Of a stretch of 64,000 nucleotides of DNA, positions 33,832 through 43,698 are shown piece after piece; position 1 is the first letter of the stretch, and each line of letters opens with the position of its first letter. A program made the position numbers and the translations under genes. The notes under the pieces are model-generated. The model worked only from the letters and a program-made list of their open reading frames with translations. It had not been told where the DNA came from and ran no database searches. This stretch comes from Leptospira brenneri (GTDB taxonomy: Bacteria; Spirochaetota; Leptospiria; Leptospirales; Leptospiraceae), in the NCBI RefSeq assembly GCF_002812125.1, contig NZ_NPDQ01000002.1, forward strand, positions 496,001-560,000, in the 5' to 3' direction.

Positions 33832-33894
33832 ATCTTCCTAAATTGTGCGTTTTTTTGATTCCGAAAAGTAGAAAATGAAAAAAACTGGAAAAGA

Positions 33895-34659
33895 ATGCGA
33901 ATCACAGGCCTCCTCCTTAGTTTATCTTTTTTTCTACAATGTGCAACTTATTGGAAAAATCGTAAAAATGATTTTCAAGACATTGTCACTGTTGGGGTCG
34001 AAACACCTATGTATGGAGCAGCTGTTAAAGTAGGCCCTTTACCGATTGGATTTCTTTTCCAAGGTGGGGAGTCAGAAATGGGTAAAAAAGATTTGGGTCG
34101 TGGTGCTGGCCTACGGGGAGGTAAGTTTGGTACTTACCACTCTCAACAGCTCGTATTTGGAATCTTAGGTGGTGAGAGTTTCCATTCTGGGTTACCAACA
34201 ATGGATGCCAAAGGTAATTGGCTTGTGGATAAAAAGGGAATCCCACTTACCAATGAAGAAAGAGCCAATATCAAAAGTTATAAAATGCGTTATTATTCTT
34301 ATCTCTATGATCCGGTTAAGGATCGTAAAAGAAGAAAAAAAGAACATTTTCGTCGTGAGTTAACAAAGGACTTGGTAGCGGCAACGGGTCAGAAAGAATT
34401 TTTAATTTACCTTCCAGAGGAAGACCTAAAGCCATTTGGATATCCTCCAGGTTACTCTTGGAATGTGGAACTGACAGCCGGAATTTATGGTGGGGCTAGA
34501 GTTGGATTTAACGTAGCAGAGGTTTTTGATTTTTTAGTGGGTTTTACCACTATTGATTTGTTAGATGATGATGTGGAAGGAAAAGTCAAACCAAGTTTCC
34601 CTGGTTTTCCTTTTCCAGCTCCTACTGATGCAGAAACTGAGTCTGAATCAGCAGAATGA
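33895..34659 (+). CDS. Lipoprotein, unknown function
   Basis: A 254-residue lipoprotein with lipobox FFLQC (Cys16). The mature region has a Gly-rich beta part (VGVETPMYGAAVKVGPLPIGFLFQGG, given here as the segment 45-70), a basic helical insert (DRKRRKKEHFRREL) and a second Gly-rich part (TAGIYGGARVGFNVAEVFDFLVG), which suggests a membrane-associated barrel or beta sandwich. I know similar proteins only as Leptospira hypotheticals. Single gene, convergent with the small lipoprotein at 34661. Confidence 0.65.
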   Translation: MRITGLLLSLSFFLQCATYWKNRKNDFQDIVTVGVETPMYGAAVKVGPLPIGFLFQGGESEMGKKDLGRGAGLRGGKFGTYHSQQLVFGILGGESFHSGLPTMDAKGNWLVDKKGIPLTNEERANIKSYKMRYYSYLYDPVKDRKRRKKEHFRRELTKDLVAATGQKEFLIYLPEEDLKPFGYPPGYSWNVELTAGIYGGARVGFNVAEVFDFLVGFTTIDLLDDDVEGKVKPSFPGFPFPAPTDAETESESAE

Positions 34660-34660
34660 T

Positions 34661-35023
34661 TTATAGTTTAAAGTCTTTGGCAGTGATTTTGTTTTTCGGA
34701 TCAAAAGTCAGTTTCAAAAACTTTTCTACTACATCTGGTTTTTCTTTCAAAGTATAGTATTGTTCTGGAACATCACGGTCTTCTGCAAAATACCATACCA
34801 TAACGGTTCCACTTGGATCAGAAGATTTTTCTGTTGATTTACCAAGAACAGCTTCTGTTTTTACCAAACCATCCCCCACTTTAATCATATCGATTTCTAA
34901 TTTACGAAGTGCTGTGTGTGGATGGACTTTGTTGCTTCCTGCGTCTACTTTGTTTCCGGAAGTACAAGAAACCAAAAACAGAACCGAAGCGAGTGTACTG
35001 AGTATCAAAAGTTTTTTGATCAT
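34661..35023 (-). CDS. Small lipoprotein, BamE-like fold possible
   Basis: A 120-residue lipoprotein with lipobox FLVSC (Cys20). The region IDMIKVGDGLVKTEAVLGKSTEK then MVWYFAEDRD follows the BamE/OmlA pattern of a helix pair, 'xxLGxP' turn and a beta strand with Trp-Tyr. The match is loose. If right, the protein would belong to outer-membrane assembly; otherwise it is a small exported protein of unknown role. Its stop faces the convergent lipoprotein one base away. Confidence 0.6.
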   Translation of the reverse strand: MIKKLLILSTLASVLFLVSCTSGNKVDAGSNKVHPHTALRKLEIDMIKVGDGLVKTEAVLGKSTEKSSDPSGTVMVWYFAEDRDVPEQYYTLKEKPDVVEKFLKLTFDPKNKITAKDFKL

Positions 35024-35057
35024 AAACCCTTACCTTAAGATGGACTAAGGAAAGATT

Positions 35058-36311
35058 CTATAGGATAGGATCAGGGTTGGCAAGTGATATCTTTTCTCTT
35101 TCTTCATCAATTCGGTTCATTTTTCCCAAAATCTTTTTGAAAAAAGGAATGGTTAAAAACACAAGTCCGATCTCCAAAAATCCAAAAAAGAAAGAAAGGG
35201 CAGAAAAACTATACTCTGGTGGTAAAGCCGATTCAAAGACCAATTGCATTTGTACTGAAACAATGGGACCTAACATAAATCCAAGAGAACCCACACCCGT
35301 AAATGCTGTCATTGTAGTTGCGGTAAGGCCCGGTTTTGACATTTTACTGGCAAGCATCATGGAAGGGACAAACATCACACCGGCTCCAATCCCACAAATG
35401 AGTAAAAATATAAAAAGATACCAGTAATCATTGGTGGTTCCAGAAAGGCCAAGAAAAATTCCGTAAATTGTAGATCCAACAAGAACCAAAGGCAAAACAC
35501 CTGTTTTACGAGAAAGAAGAGCCGATGGATAGGAAAGTAAACTCATAGGAAAAAGAACGAGTCCTAGAAAAACTCCGAGAAGTCCTGGGTGGAAGGCAAG
35601 TGTTTCACGTAAGTGGATATTAAAGGATGAGATAATGAACCCAACCGTAAACCTGTCGATGAAGTTGAATAAAAAGGGAACAAATAAAAACGGGTTTTCA
35701 AAAATAGCAACTTTTAAGTCGTTCAGTTTGAAGTCCTTAACTTTATGAATGCCTCTATCCTTTAACATGAGTAAACTAAATAGGCCAACAAAGATAAGAA
35801 TTCCTGAACCTACATAAAAAGGCAAAAGAGGGTTTTTTCTTCCTAAAATTCCAAGTGGCATTCCAAAAGCACCACCCAGGGATAAAAACATTCCCGTGAT
35901 GCCCATTAGAATTCCTTTGCCATAGTAACGTTTGTTATCTGGATCGTTTTCGCGATCTGCGGCAGAACTCAGGAGGAGTCCAATGATAAAGATATGAGCA
36001 GCACCCTCAAGGAATCTCAAAAAAAGAAAGAGATTCATATCGGTAACGATGGTAAGTAAATAAAAAAGTCCAGCGTCCAAAAAACAGAAAAAACTAATGA
36101 AATATTTTCTGTTTTTAAAACGATCAGAAACGATTCCCGCAATCGGTGAAAAAAGAAAGGAACCTAACATGGGAATGCTTGTGAAGTAAGCCACTTCCCA
36201 GTTGGATCCAAGTAACCGATCCTTTACTACATCCTTGACTACCGGCACAATCATTGTCACCGGTAACATGGATAAAAAAACTAAAGTTACTAAAGTATAC
36301 GGGAAGCTCAA
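35058..36311 (-). CDS. MFS transporter in the hemO operon
   Basis: A 417-residue major facilitator with 12 helices; the loop-2/3 motif GIVSDRFKNRKYF is the MFS motif A. It begins at a TTG three bases after the hemO stop codon, so it should be expressed with heme oxygenase. A role in moving a haem product, siderophore or iron complex is therefore possible, but no substrate motif is visible. It ends 34 nt from the preceding lipoprotein promoter region. Confidence 0.82.
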   Translation of the reverse strand: MSFPYTLVTLVFLSMLPVTMIVPVVKDVVKDRLLGSNWEVAYFTSIPMLGSFLFSPIAGIVSDRFKNRKYFISFFCFLDAGLFYLLTIVTDMNLFLFLRFLEGAAHIFIIGLLLSSAADRENDPDNKRYYGKGILMGITGMFLSLGGAFGMPLGILGRKNPLLPFYVGSGILIFVGLFSLLMLKDRGIHKVKDFKLNDLKVAIFENPFLFVPFLFNFIDRFTVGFIISSFNIHLRETLAFHPGLLGVFLGLVLFPMSLLSYPSALLSRKTGVLPLVLVGSTIYGIFLGLSGTTNDYWYLFIFLLICGIGAGVMFVPSMMLASKMSKPGLTATTMTAFTGVGSLGFMLGPIVSVQMQLVFESALPPEYSFSALSFFFGFLEIGLVFLTIPFFKKILGKMNRIDEEREKISLANPDPIL

Positions 36312-36314
36312 AAA

Positions 36315-36995
36315 TTAACCTGCTGGTAAAAGAGTTTGGTAACGTTCCATTCCGATATTTTCTTTTAGATCGGAATCGAGCTCAATAAACAAAAACTTAT
36401 TCAAATCAAAAGTAGCATTTGCTTCTTTTAATAGTTCTGCTTTTTGTAAATCGTTCAAAGGAAGAGTATCCAAGTTTTGGCGATAAATTCCTTTGAAAGC
36501 CATAAGATCTTCGATTTCTGGGAATTCATAAAAAGCAGTTCCTTCATTTCCTTCTAATTCAAAAGTTTTTGCTACTACTTTTTTGATGGATTGTCCGCCA
36601 GAAAGGTCTCCCAAGTAACGAACGTAAGCCTGTGCTACGAGAAGTTCTGGTTTGGTGGCTGCTGTATTTTTGATATGGTCAATGTAGTTTTGAGTGGCTT
36701 GGGAAATACTTCCACGAAGTTTTGTGCCAAATTTCTTTTGAAATGTAGCGATATCTTCTTTTAGCGCCTTTTCACGGAAAAGAGTTGGGAAGTAAAGTTT
36801 AGCCAAGATGGGGTTGTCTTTGTTTTGGCGGTAAAGTTCTTCCATAACAGTGTAAACTGCTAAAAGACTTTCCAATTGGTAAGTATAAGTTTGGGTGTCG
36901 AGTCCGCCTCGAAAAATTGCCCGGATATAAGGAACTTTTTCAGTTTCCTGGTGTTTGTCTGCTGTTCCTTCTCGTAACATCATTGCTATAGACAT
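36315..36995 (-). CDS. hemO: Heme oxygenase
   Basis: A 226-residue heme oxygenase that opens haem to biliverdin, CO and iron. The proximal haem ligand is His15 in TADKHQETE, and the distal helix contains YLGDLSGGQSIKK with the conserved Gly pair. The enzyme is typical for Leptospira, which use haem as an iron source. AAGGAG lies 7 nt before the ATG. The promoter overlaps a Fur-like palindrome, so iron repression is likely. The MFS gene follows in the same operon. Confidence 0.95.
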   Translation of the reverse strand: MSIAMMLREGTADKHQETEKVPYIRAIFRGGLDTQTYTYQLESLLAVYTVMEELYRQNKDNPILAKLYFPTLFREKALKEDIATFQKKFGTKLRGSISQATQNYIDHIKNTAATKPELLVAQAYVRYLGDLSGGQSIKKVVAKTFELEGNEGTAFYEFPEIEDLMAFKGIYRQNLDTLPLNDLQKAELLKEANATFDLNKFLFIELDSDLKENIGMERYQTLLPAG

Positions 36996-37016
36996 AATGG
37001 CTCCTTGGTCTCTATG

Positions 37017-37031
37017 TGAGAATCAATCTCA
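37017..37031. promoter_or_regulatory. Fur-like operator of hemO
   Basis: TGAGAATCAATCTCA is a 7-1-7 inverted repeat with 6 of 7 base pairs symmetric, close to the Fur core TGATAATNATTATCA. It covers the end of the -10 box and the expected transcription start of hemO, where a repressor would block initiation. Confidence 0.65.
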
Positions 37032-37058
37032 TATATGACACTACCCTGACAATTGCAA
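37030..37058 (-). promoter_or_regulatory. hemO promoter
   Basis: On the minus strand TTGCAA (37053-37058) and TATATG (37030-37035) are exactly 17 nt apart. The start site should fall in the Fur-like palindrome, about 35 nt before the hemO ATG. Confidence 0.6.
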
Positions 37059-37074
37059 GTCCTGTCAAAGAAAA

Positions 37075-38205
37075 TTATAGAGAATCTTCCTGAGTGGGGG
37101 AGTTCCAGAATTCGAGAGGGGTGTTCGCCCTTTGTTCCGGATAGAAGAAATAGGAGAGAAAAAAGACTAAAATGGAGACTGCAATCCCGATTGTGGCCAG
37201 AACTACGTCCTTTCCCACTTTGCGAAAGGTATCTAGGTAGGGTAGGTCTTTGTAAGTGATGACATTGAGGATGATTTCTCTTCCGGCCAGGAGTCCAAGG
37301 AAGGCCCAAGTGGTGGACATGGGGATATTGCTGATGTACTGGAAAAAGAATAACAAACTTCCATACACCAAATCCACGATGGTTGCTGCTTTGGCCCATT
37401 GGATGTCTGATTTTTCAGAGACCACCCTTTGGATCGTCCCTCCATTTGTGCGGATGATGATGAGAAGGGCGACGATGAGAATGAAAACAGCAGTTAAAAA
37501 TTCAATGATTCCCAACTGGCGGGGTAAAAACACAGCAATATTGGCAGTGTCTTGGAATAACCACGCCACCCATAAATACATAGTGGAAAGCCATTGTAAT
37601 TGAGACCAGCGGCGTTCCGTTACTGGGTCGGGTGTGTGAACCTCGTGGTATTCGTGTGGGTCGACTTTGACAAGGATGGCCCAGACAACAATGGCAACAA
37701 GGAAGGCAAGGCCGTAACCAAAAAAGGATTTGGTCAACATTTGATCGATACTCTTTCCACCAAACAATCCTAAGACGAGGAAAGTTGTTGAAACAGGTGC
37801 TCTCAGTCTTGTGATGACAACAAGAAGGACAGGAGCTAAGAGTTGGAGAAGATTGAAATCTTTGGTTTCAGGGATGGAATCAAGTCTATGGAAGTGGATT
37901 TCCCCACCATGTAAAAACCAAGCCAAAAGATGGACAAAAAATAAAAGACCACCGAAAACGAGAATCTTTTGGAGCCAGTGGACGGATTTTTTACTCTCGA
38001 TAAAGGTTCCGATGGTTTGGACTGCATCGTTTCCAGCCACAGAGAACGATGCAATCGCAAAAGAAAACCATCCGAGATAATACCGAGGAAGGCCCAGGAA
38101 ATAACCGGCACAGATCGTAAGAACCAAAAAAAGGGTAAAAGCGAAGAATCGAATTTGGTCCTTTTTTGTGGGGTGCTGGTAATCTATTTCCTGGTTAGGG
38201 TTCAT
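37075..38205 (-). CDS. PiT-family inorganic phosphate transporter
   Basis: A 376-residue transporter with about ten helices. The two inverted PiT repeats are visible: [12 protein letters not shown] with [16 protein letters not shown] in the first half, and [12 protein letters not shown] with [16 protein letters not shown] in the second. PiT proteins import phosphate (as metal-phosphate) with protons or sodium. The start overlaps the stop of the acyltransferase gene by 4 nt. The normal GANDVAN signature is changed to GNDAVQT, so another anion cannot be excluded. Confidence 0.82.
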   Translation of the reverse strand: MNPNQEIDYQHPTKKDQIRFFAFTLFLVLTICAGYFLGLPRYYLGWFSFAIASFSVAGNDAVQTIGTFIESKKSVHWLQKILVFGGLLFFVHLLAWFLHGGEIHFHRLDSIPETKDFNLLQLLAPVLLVVITRLRAPVSTTFLVLGLFGGKSIDQMLTKSFFGYGLAFLVAIVVWAILVKVDPHEYHEVHTPDPVTERRWSQLQWLSTMYLWVAWLFQDTANIAVFLPRQLGIIEFLTAVFILIVALLIIIRTNGGTIQRVVSEKSDIQWAKAATIVDLVYGSLLFFFQYISNIPMSTTWAFLGLLAGREIILNVITYKDLPYLDTFRKVGKDVVLATIGIAVSILVFFLSYFFYPEQRANTPLEFWNSPTQEDSL

Positions 38206-38978
38206 GCATTCATATAGTGTTTCGCATATCTCTCCGTGATTTCCTTGCGGTCGAAAAGAATAAACACATCCGTAGTACCAAAAACAGAATCCAGTGCAGG
38301 AATTCCACAGATTTTAGCACCCACCCGGAGGTATCCTTTCAAAAGTGGAGGGATATTTTTAGAGATCGTTTTCGGATCTTCTACATGAAAATTAGCATCA
38401 AACCCAGGAAGCACAAAGTCAGGGTTTGGATACACCCGAAATTCCTCAGGAGCAATTGCATCTTTCGCCTTTAAAAATCCATAGGATTGTGAAGCGATAT
38501 CTGCATCAGTGGAGTGAATGGATCCGCAACCCATCAAATAACGAACATTATGTTTGTTCATGAACTCGGCAAGACCTTGCCAAAGAAGTGAAATCACAGA
38601 ACCATCACGGTAGTCAGGGTGAACACAAGAACGTCCTACTTCAGCAATTTCATCTGGGAGGTTATAAATAGAAGTGATATCAAATTCGTTTTCACTGTAA
38701 AAACCAATTCCGTTTTTTGCATTTTGGCGTGTTAAAATACGGTAAGTTCCTACAATTTTTTTATCATCAGTAGATTTATCGATAACGATTAGGTGGTGGC
38801 AGTACAAATCGTACTCATCACGGTCTTTTCGTGTGGCAGAAGATTGTGGCAGACCTTCACCCATTTCTAAGTTGAACACTTCATAACGTAAAGCAAGTGC
38901 TCTTTCAATTTCTAGTTGGTTTTCAGCTAAACGAACTTCTAAAATTCGTTCTGTTTTGTTAATTGTATTTGGTTTCAT
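38202..38978 (-). CDS. OlsB-like GNAT acyltransferase
   Basis: A 258-residue protein of the Acetyltransf_5 family (OlsB / hemolysin-like). It has [30 protein letters not shown], the acyl-CoA/ACP loop [21 protein letters not shown] and the [16 protein letters not shown] end. OlsB attaches a 3-hydroxyacyl chain to ornithine as the first step to ornithine lipids, which are phosphate-free. A GAGGAT site lies 10 nt upstream. It is translationally coupled to the phosphate transporter, which fits a phosphate-related membrane role. OlsA is not adjacent. Confidence 0.75.
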   Translation of the reverse strand: MKPNTINKTERILEVRLAENQLEIERALALRYEVFNLEMGEGLPQSSATRKDRDEYDLYCHHLIVIDKSTDDKKIVGTYRILTRQNAKNGIGFYSENEFDITSIYNLPDEIAEVGRSCVHPDYRDGSVISLLWQGLAEFMNKHNVRYLMGCGSIHSTDADIASQSYGFLKAKDAIAPEEFRVYPNPDFVLPGFDANFHVEDPKTISKNIPPLLKGYLRVGAKICGIPALDSVFGTTDVFILFDRKEITERYAKHYMNA

Positions 38979-39191
38979 CGGAGTGTTATCCTCTTGTTTA
39001 TCTATGGGATAAGATAAAATGGATCGGTTACGACAATGTTACAATAAGGTGAAAATCAGTTTGTATCGTTCTAAAGTTGTTATGTTACAAATCTGTGACA
39101 CAAAGAACTTGGACAGTCGAATCTTGATTGGGTGTAAAGATACGGCCATTGTTTAGTTCTAACCCGTAAGCTTTTATAAAAATCAATACAA

Positions 39192-40892
39192 TCAATCAAG
39201 TTCACAACCGTTTGATAACGCGGGTTCAATTTTAAAACTTCGATACAAAGAATAATTAATCGCAACATTAGTAATATTTTCTTTTGTATACACTGCCAAA
39301 TATCCATGATACGAACAAGGTTCTAATCCAGGAATGGAAGTGGTAAATGCAGAGTGAAACTTTTGATTGATGATTAAAGTCTCTCCTTTGGGAAGTGGAC
39401 CAAATTCAGAATGATCTGGATTCCAAACTTTAGGAATAAACGTTTTTTTGGTGCTAAGAAGATAAAACTCACCATGATAATCTTTTTCTTTTACAGTCTT
39501 ATTCGTAAAATAGAAGGTTAAATTTTCATAGATATCATTTGTTGATAGATTTGCTTTTAAAGCAGGTAACATCCTCGAATCAGAACCATAATCAGGAACT
39601 GTGGACACAGTGATTGGATAGATGTTTGGATTTTTAATATCTACCGCTGGCAAAGGTAAAATAAATATTTCAGAAAGAAACTTTGTATTCATTCGTTTTG
39701 TATCTTGGGTATGAAAGACCAAACATAGAACTGTAATGATTCCTAATATTTTATAAAACCGTGACGGAACCAAAGTCCATAGATTTTGAAATCCTACCGC
39801 CAAACACCAACTAAATAGGAAAACGACACTAAGGCTCCAACGAGGATACACTCGTTCCCAGGAATAAATAGGTAGACCTTCTAATAAGGCAGCCGGTGAA
39901 TAGAGGGAAAAATTCCCGGCCATTACTAGTAATACAAGAACTAGAAGCAGAAACACAGATAACATTTTTTTTCTGACAAAGAGGAGAAGCGGAGAAATAA
40001 AAAATGGAAGTTGGCCTAAATAATTTCCGTATTCCCAATACCTGTATTGCATGGGAGCGAAAGGTTGGGCAAGGAGTGGATGTTGCGAGGATCCAAAAAA
40101 AATATAATAAAAATCCCTTCCACTTAAGGGATATTCGTCTCCCACAAAGTACCTTCCCACCGAGTGGACAAATTGAAACATAGGAATCCATTTGAAGGAT
40201 AAAATCCCAAGTACAAAGAAAGATAGTTTTATCAAACGTTTGATTGCTATTTTCTTTGAATCGGATAAATGTATTTCTCTAATCACTAGAAAAAAAAGTA
40301 AAAAAGCTGTTTGTGTTAAAGGATAAATACTTCCTTCAGATAACAAAATATAGGTGATCATTGTGGTTAAAATTCCAATCCACCAGTTCCCATTTTTGAT
40401 AAAATATAAAATGTAAAATACTAAAGCTGGCAAAAACAAAGCAGGGATCTGGTTTAGGTGACCTGCATAGAGTTTTTGGAAGACAAATCCGGAAAATTGA
40501 AAGGTAAATACAAATATAAGTGAAGCTAAATCTTTCGATTTTGTATAAAGACGAAATGAATGTAAATTCAGGAACCCAGAAAGGACGAAGTAGAATAGAA
40601 AACTAACTTTGAGTGCAGTGAGTGTCGGGAAAAATAAAACAAAGAGGTGAGTAAAACTCCCCACCTTACTTGTTGGATTTTCCCAAACAGGAAACCCGGC
40701 TCCATAATAGGGATTCCAAAGAGGGAAAGTTCCAAACTCTAAAAATGACTTTCTTAAAAATTCAACATGGAAGGAATACATATCCCAATCGAAACGGCCA
40801 TAGAGATTGTCCGTCTCGAATAGGACTTTTGTGTTCCAAAGATAAAATATAAAAAAAAGAAAAACTAAGGCATATGGCCTAATGTGCTTCAT
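39192..40892 (-). CDS. Polytopic membrane protein, YfhO/glycosyltransferase-like
   Basis: A 566-residue protein with 10-12 membrane helices and a periplasmic C-terminal domain (about 410-566). The ATG at 40890-40892 is preferred to 40925, since it begins KHIRPYALVFLFFIF, a normal first helix. The acidic loop after helix 1 (ETDNLYGRFDWDMYSFHVEF) and the WNPYYGAGFPVWENP segment resemble YfhO and GT-C glycosyltransferases that use lipid-linked sugars. It overlaps the polA end by 14 nt. The C-terminus may be shortened by a frameshift. Confidence 0.75.
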   Translation of the reverse strand: MKHIRPYALVFLFFIFYLWNTKVLFETDNLYGRFDWDMYSFHVEFLRKSFLEFGTFPLWNPYYGAGFPVWENPTSKVGSFTHLFVLFFPTLTALKVSFLFYFVLSGFLNLHSFRLYTKSKDLASLIFVFTFQFSGFVFQKLYAGHLNQIPALFLPALVFYILYFIKNGNWWIGILTTMITYILLSEGSIYPLTQTAFLLFFLVIREIHLSDSKKIAIKRLIKLSFFVLGILSFKWIPMFQFVHSVGRYFVGDEYPLSGRDFYYIFFGSSQHPLLAQPFAPMQYRYWEYGNYLGQLPFFISPLLLFVRKKMLSVFLLLVLVLLVMAGNFSLYSPAALLEGLPIYSWERVYPRWSLSVVFLFSWCLAVGFQNLWTLVPSRFYKILGIITVLCLVFHTQDTKRMNTKFLSEIFILPLPAVDIKNPNIYPITVSTVPDYGSDSRMLPALKANLSTNDIYENLTFYFTNKTVKEKDYHGEFYLLSTKKTFIPKVWNPDHSEFGPLPKGETLIINQKFHSAFTTSIPGLEPCSYHGYLAVYTKENITNVAINYSLYRSFKIEPALSNGCELD

Positions 40893-43698
40893 CCCAGTTC
40901 CCGCCAAACTTCCCTTGGGCGACAATGGGGACTTTTAGTTTCATCGCAGATTCCATTTCTTCTTTGGCCATTTGGTAGAATTCTTTTTTCTCTTTTGGAT
41001 CCACTTCGAATACAAGTTCATCATGAACTTGCAGTAGGAGTTTGGAGCGGAAAGATTCTTTTTTGATTTTTTTATCAATCTGAATCATCGCTAACTTTAT
41101 CATGTCCGCTGAAGTTCCTTGGATGGGTGAGTTGATCGCTACGCGTTTGGCAGCTTCACTTGCCATTTTATGTTTGGAGTGAATGTCGGGAAGGTAACGT
41201 CTACGACCGAGTAATGTTTCGACATATCCATGTTCTTTGCAGAATTCAACGATTTCTTCCATATAAGTTCCCACACCAGTATAGGTGGCAAAATACTTTT
41301 CGATAAATTCTTTTGCTTCTTTACGGCTGATCCTTAAGTTGTTGGAAAGTCCAAAGGAAGTGACTCCATAAATCACAGAAAAGTTTACTACTTTTGCTTT
41401 GTTTCGCATATCTGATGTTACCTGGTCTTCGGAAACACCAAAAATCCCTGCCGCCGTCCTTTTGTGAATGTCTGCTCCCGATTTGTAAGCATCCATCATC
41501 TGCGAGTCATTGGCAAAGTGAGCCATAATTCGTAGTTCAATTTGGCTATAGTCTAGAGAAAGAATTTCATATCCTTTTTTTGCAATAAAACCCTTACGGA
41601 GTAATCTTCCTTCTTCGTCTTTAATGGGAATATTTTGTAAATTAGGATTTGTGGAGGATAATCTTCCTGTAGCAGCAATGGTTTGGTTGTAACTTGTGTG
41701 AATGCGACTGGTTTTCGGATTGATAAGTGTTGGTAATGTATCTGTATAAGTGGATTTGAGTTTGGAAAACTTTCTGATCTCTAACAAATGATCTATGATA
41801 GGATGAGTTCCTTGAAGAGATTCCAAGACAGAATGGTCGGTGGAATATCCGGTTTGTGTTTTTTTCTCAGCTGGGAGTCTTAGGTCTTCGAACAAAACGG
41901 TCTGTAATTCTTTCGTTGAGTTAATGTTAAATGGTCTACCCGCAAAGAAATGAATGTTTTTTTCATGTTCCTTGATTTTTGCCTCAAAAGTTTTGGAAAG
42001 AGATTCGAAGTAACCTGGCTCCACAGCAATTCCTTCAAATTCCATATCTGCCAAAGTGAACAGAACTGGCATTTCAATCTCAAAAAACAATTTTTTGTGA
42101 ATGTTCTCCTCCATTTTAGGAGCGAGCACATTATATAGTTGTAGAGTGATGTCAGCATCTTCACAGGCGTATTCGGAAACGCGTTCTGGATCTACATCAT
42201 ATAAATTTTGTTTCTTTTTGCCTGTCCCAACTAACTCTTCGTAGGTGATAGTTTTGTAATTCAAATAATCAACAGCCATATCATCCATATTATGGCGTCG
42301 TTCTCCTGGATTTAAAAGGTAAGAAGCAAGCATGGTGTCGAAATGAATGCCTGCGAGCTCTATTCCATAATTACGAAGTACTAAAAGATCATATTTGATG
42401 TTCTGACCTACTTTTTTCCATTTGGAATCGGTCAACATTGATTTTAGAACGGCAAGGCCTTCTTCTGGGGAAGGAAGCATGTGGCTGTAAATTGATTCAG
42501 GATGTGAAAATGCAACGTAATAGGCAACACCTGGTTCCTCTGAAAAAGAAACTCCGAGTAACTCGGCAAGCATAGGATCTTGGGAAGTGGTTTCGGTATC
42601 GACCGAAATTGTTTTTTTCGGATCTAGTTTTGAAACTATTTTTTTTAGGTCTTCTAAAGTTTGGATACGTTTATAAGTTTTTTTTGTGGCCACAGAACCT
42701 TTGTTTGGTTTCGTATCTGTTCCACCGGTTGTTGTATCTTCTTTAGAATTTTTACCCTTTTTCCCTGTCGCCTGTTCGGGTGTTGCTTCTTTACTGTCTC
42801 CATCACTAACGATAGGAATTCCTGCTTGTTTGGCAAGATCTCTATGAAGGACATTGTAACCTTCGTCTTTGAAGTATTGTACTTTGGCTGGATCGTAATA
42901 GTTAGGAAGCTTTAGATCACTCTTTTTAATATCGAGTTTCAGGTTAGTGACGATGGTTGCCAGTTTTCTCGATAAAAATGCATTTTCTTTTTCAGCAGCC
43001 AATTTATCGATCAGAGATTTGTTTTTGATTTTATCTAGTTTTTTATAAATGGTTTCCAAATCTCCAAACTCTTGGATGAGTTTGGCGGCTCCCTTTTCTC
43101 CAATTCCTTTGACACCAGGAATGTTGTCGGAGGCATCCCCAAGAAGACCCATATAGTCAGTAACTTGTTCTTTGGTGATTCCGATATTGGCTTTCACCCA
43201 TTTCGGATCAATTTTTTCAAATTCAGAAACTCCTCGTTTCCCGCGTAACATATGTATGTTTTTGTCAAGAACTTGGTATAAGTCTTTATCACTCGACAAA
43301 ATTACGATTTCTTCAAAGTCTTTTCCAAATTTTTTACATAATGAACCAATGATATCGTCTGCTTCGATTCCATCTAGTTTATACATTGGAAATTCTAAAG
43401 CCTTTAACATCTCATAGATTTTTTGGATCTGTGGTTTTAGATCCTCAGGCATTGGTTTTCTGTGTGCCTTGTAGTCCTCATACAAATCATTTCTTTCGAG
43501 CCTTGTGCCGGGATCAAAGGTAAAGGCAATATGAGATACTTTTTCATCTTGCAAGAGTTTGAATAACATCCTCCAAAATCCAAAAACGGCTCCACTGGGA
43601 AGTCCTGTTTTGGAATTGGTAAGGTTCGAGGCAGCAAAAGCAAAATAAGCTCGGAAAGCCAAAGCATGGCCATCAATGATGAGTAATCTTCCGCTCAT
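40879..43698 (-). CDS. polA: DNA polymerase I
   Basis: A full-length Pol I of 939 residues: 5'-nuclease domain (about 1-290; LIIDGHALAFRAYFA, GIEADDIIG, LLGDASDNIPGVKGIGEKGA), 3'-5' exonuclease with intact acidic motif VDTETTS and YACEDADIT, and polymerase with LSLDYSQIELR (A), KVVNFSVIYG (B) and LLQVHDELVFEV (C). All three activities look intact. An extra low-complexity linker (residues about 300-335, Lys/Thr-rich) joins the first two domains. It overlaps the upstream GT4 gene (ATGA) and the downstream membrane protein. Confidence 0.97.
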   Translation of the reverse strand: MSGRLLIIDGHALAFRAYFAFAASNLTNSKTGLPSGAVFGFWRMLFKLLQDEKVSHIAFTFDPGTRLERNDLYEDYKAHRKPMPEDLKPQIQKIYEMLKALEFPMYKLDGIEADDIIGSLCKKFGKDFEEIVILSSDKDLYQVLDKNIHMLRGKRGVSEFEKIDPKWVKANIGITKEQVTDYMGLLGDASDNIPGVKGIGEKGAAKLIQEFGDLETIYKKLDKIKNKSLIDKLAAEKENAFLSRKLATIVTNLKLDIKKSDLKLPNYYDPAKVQYFKDEGYNVLHRDLAKQAGIPIVSDGDSKEATPEQATGKKGKNSKEDTTTGGTDTKPNKGSVATKKTYKRIQTLEDLKKIVSKLDPKKTISVDTETTSQDPMLAELLGVSFSEEPGVAYYVAFSHPESIYSHMLPSPEEGLAVLKSMLTDSKWKKVGQNIKYDLLVLRNYGIELAGIHFDTMLASYLLNPGERRHNMDDMAVDYLNYKTITYEELVGTGKKKQNLYDVDPERVSEYACEDADITLQLYNVLAPKMEENIHKKLFFEIEMPVLFTLADMEFEGIAVEPGYFESLSKTFEAKIKEHEKNIHFFAGRPFNINSTKELQTVLFEDLRLPAEKKTQTGYSTDHSVLESLQGTHPIIDHLLEIRKFSKLKSTYTDTLPTLINPKTSRIHTSYNQTIAATGRLSSTNPNLQNIPIKDEEGRLLRKGFIAKKGYEILSLDYSQIELRIMAHFANDSQMMDAYKSGADIHKRTAAGIFGVSEDQVTSDMRNKAKVVNFSVIYGVTSFGLSNNLRISRKEAKEFIEKYFATYTGVGTYMEEIVEFCKEHGYVETLLGRRRYLPDIHSKHKMASEAAKRVAINSPIQGTSADMIKLAMIQIDKKIKKESFRSKLLLQVHDELVFEVDPKEKKEFYQMAKEEMESAMKLKVPIVAQGKFGGNWDEAH

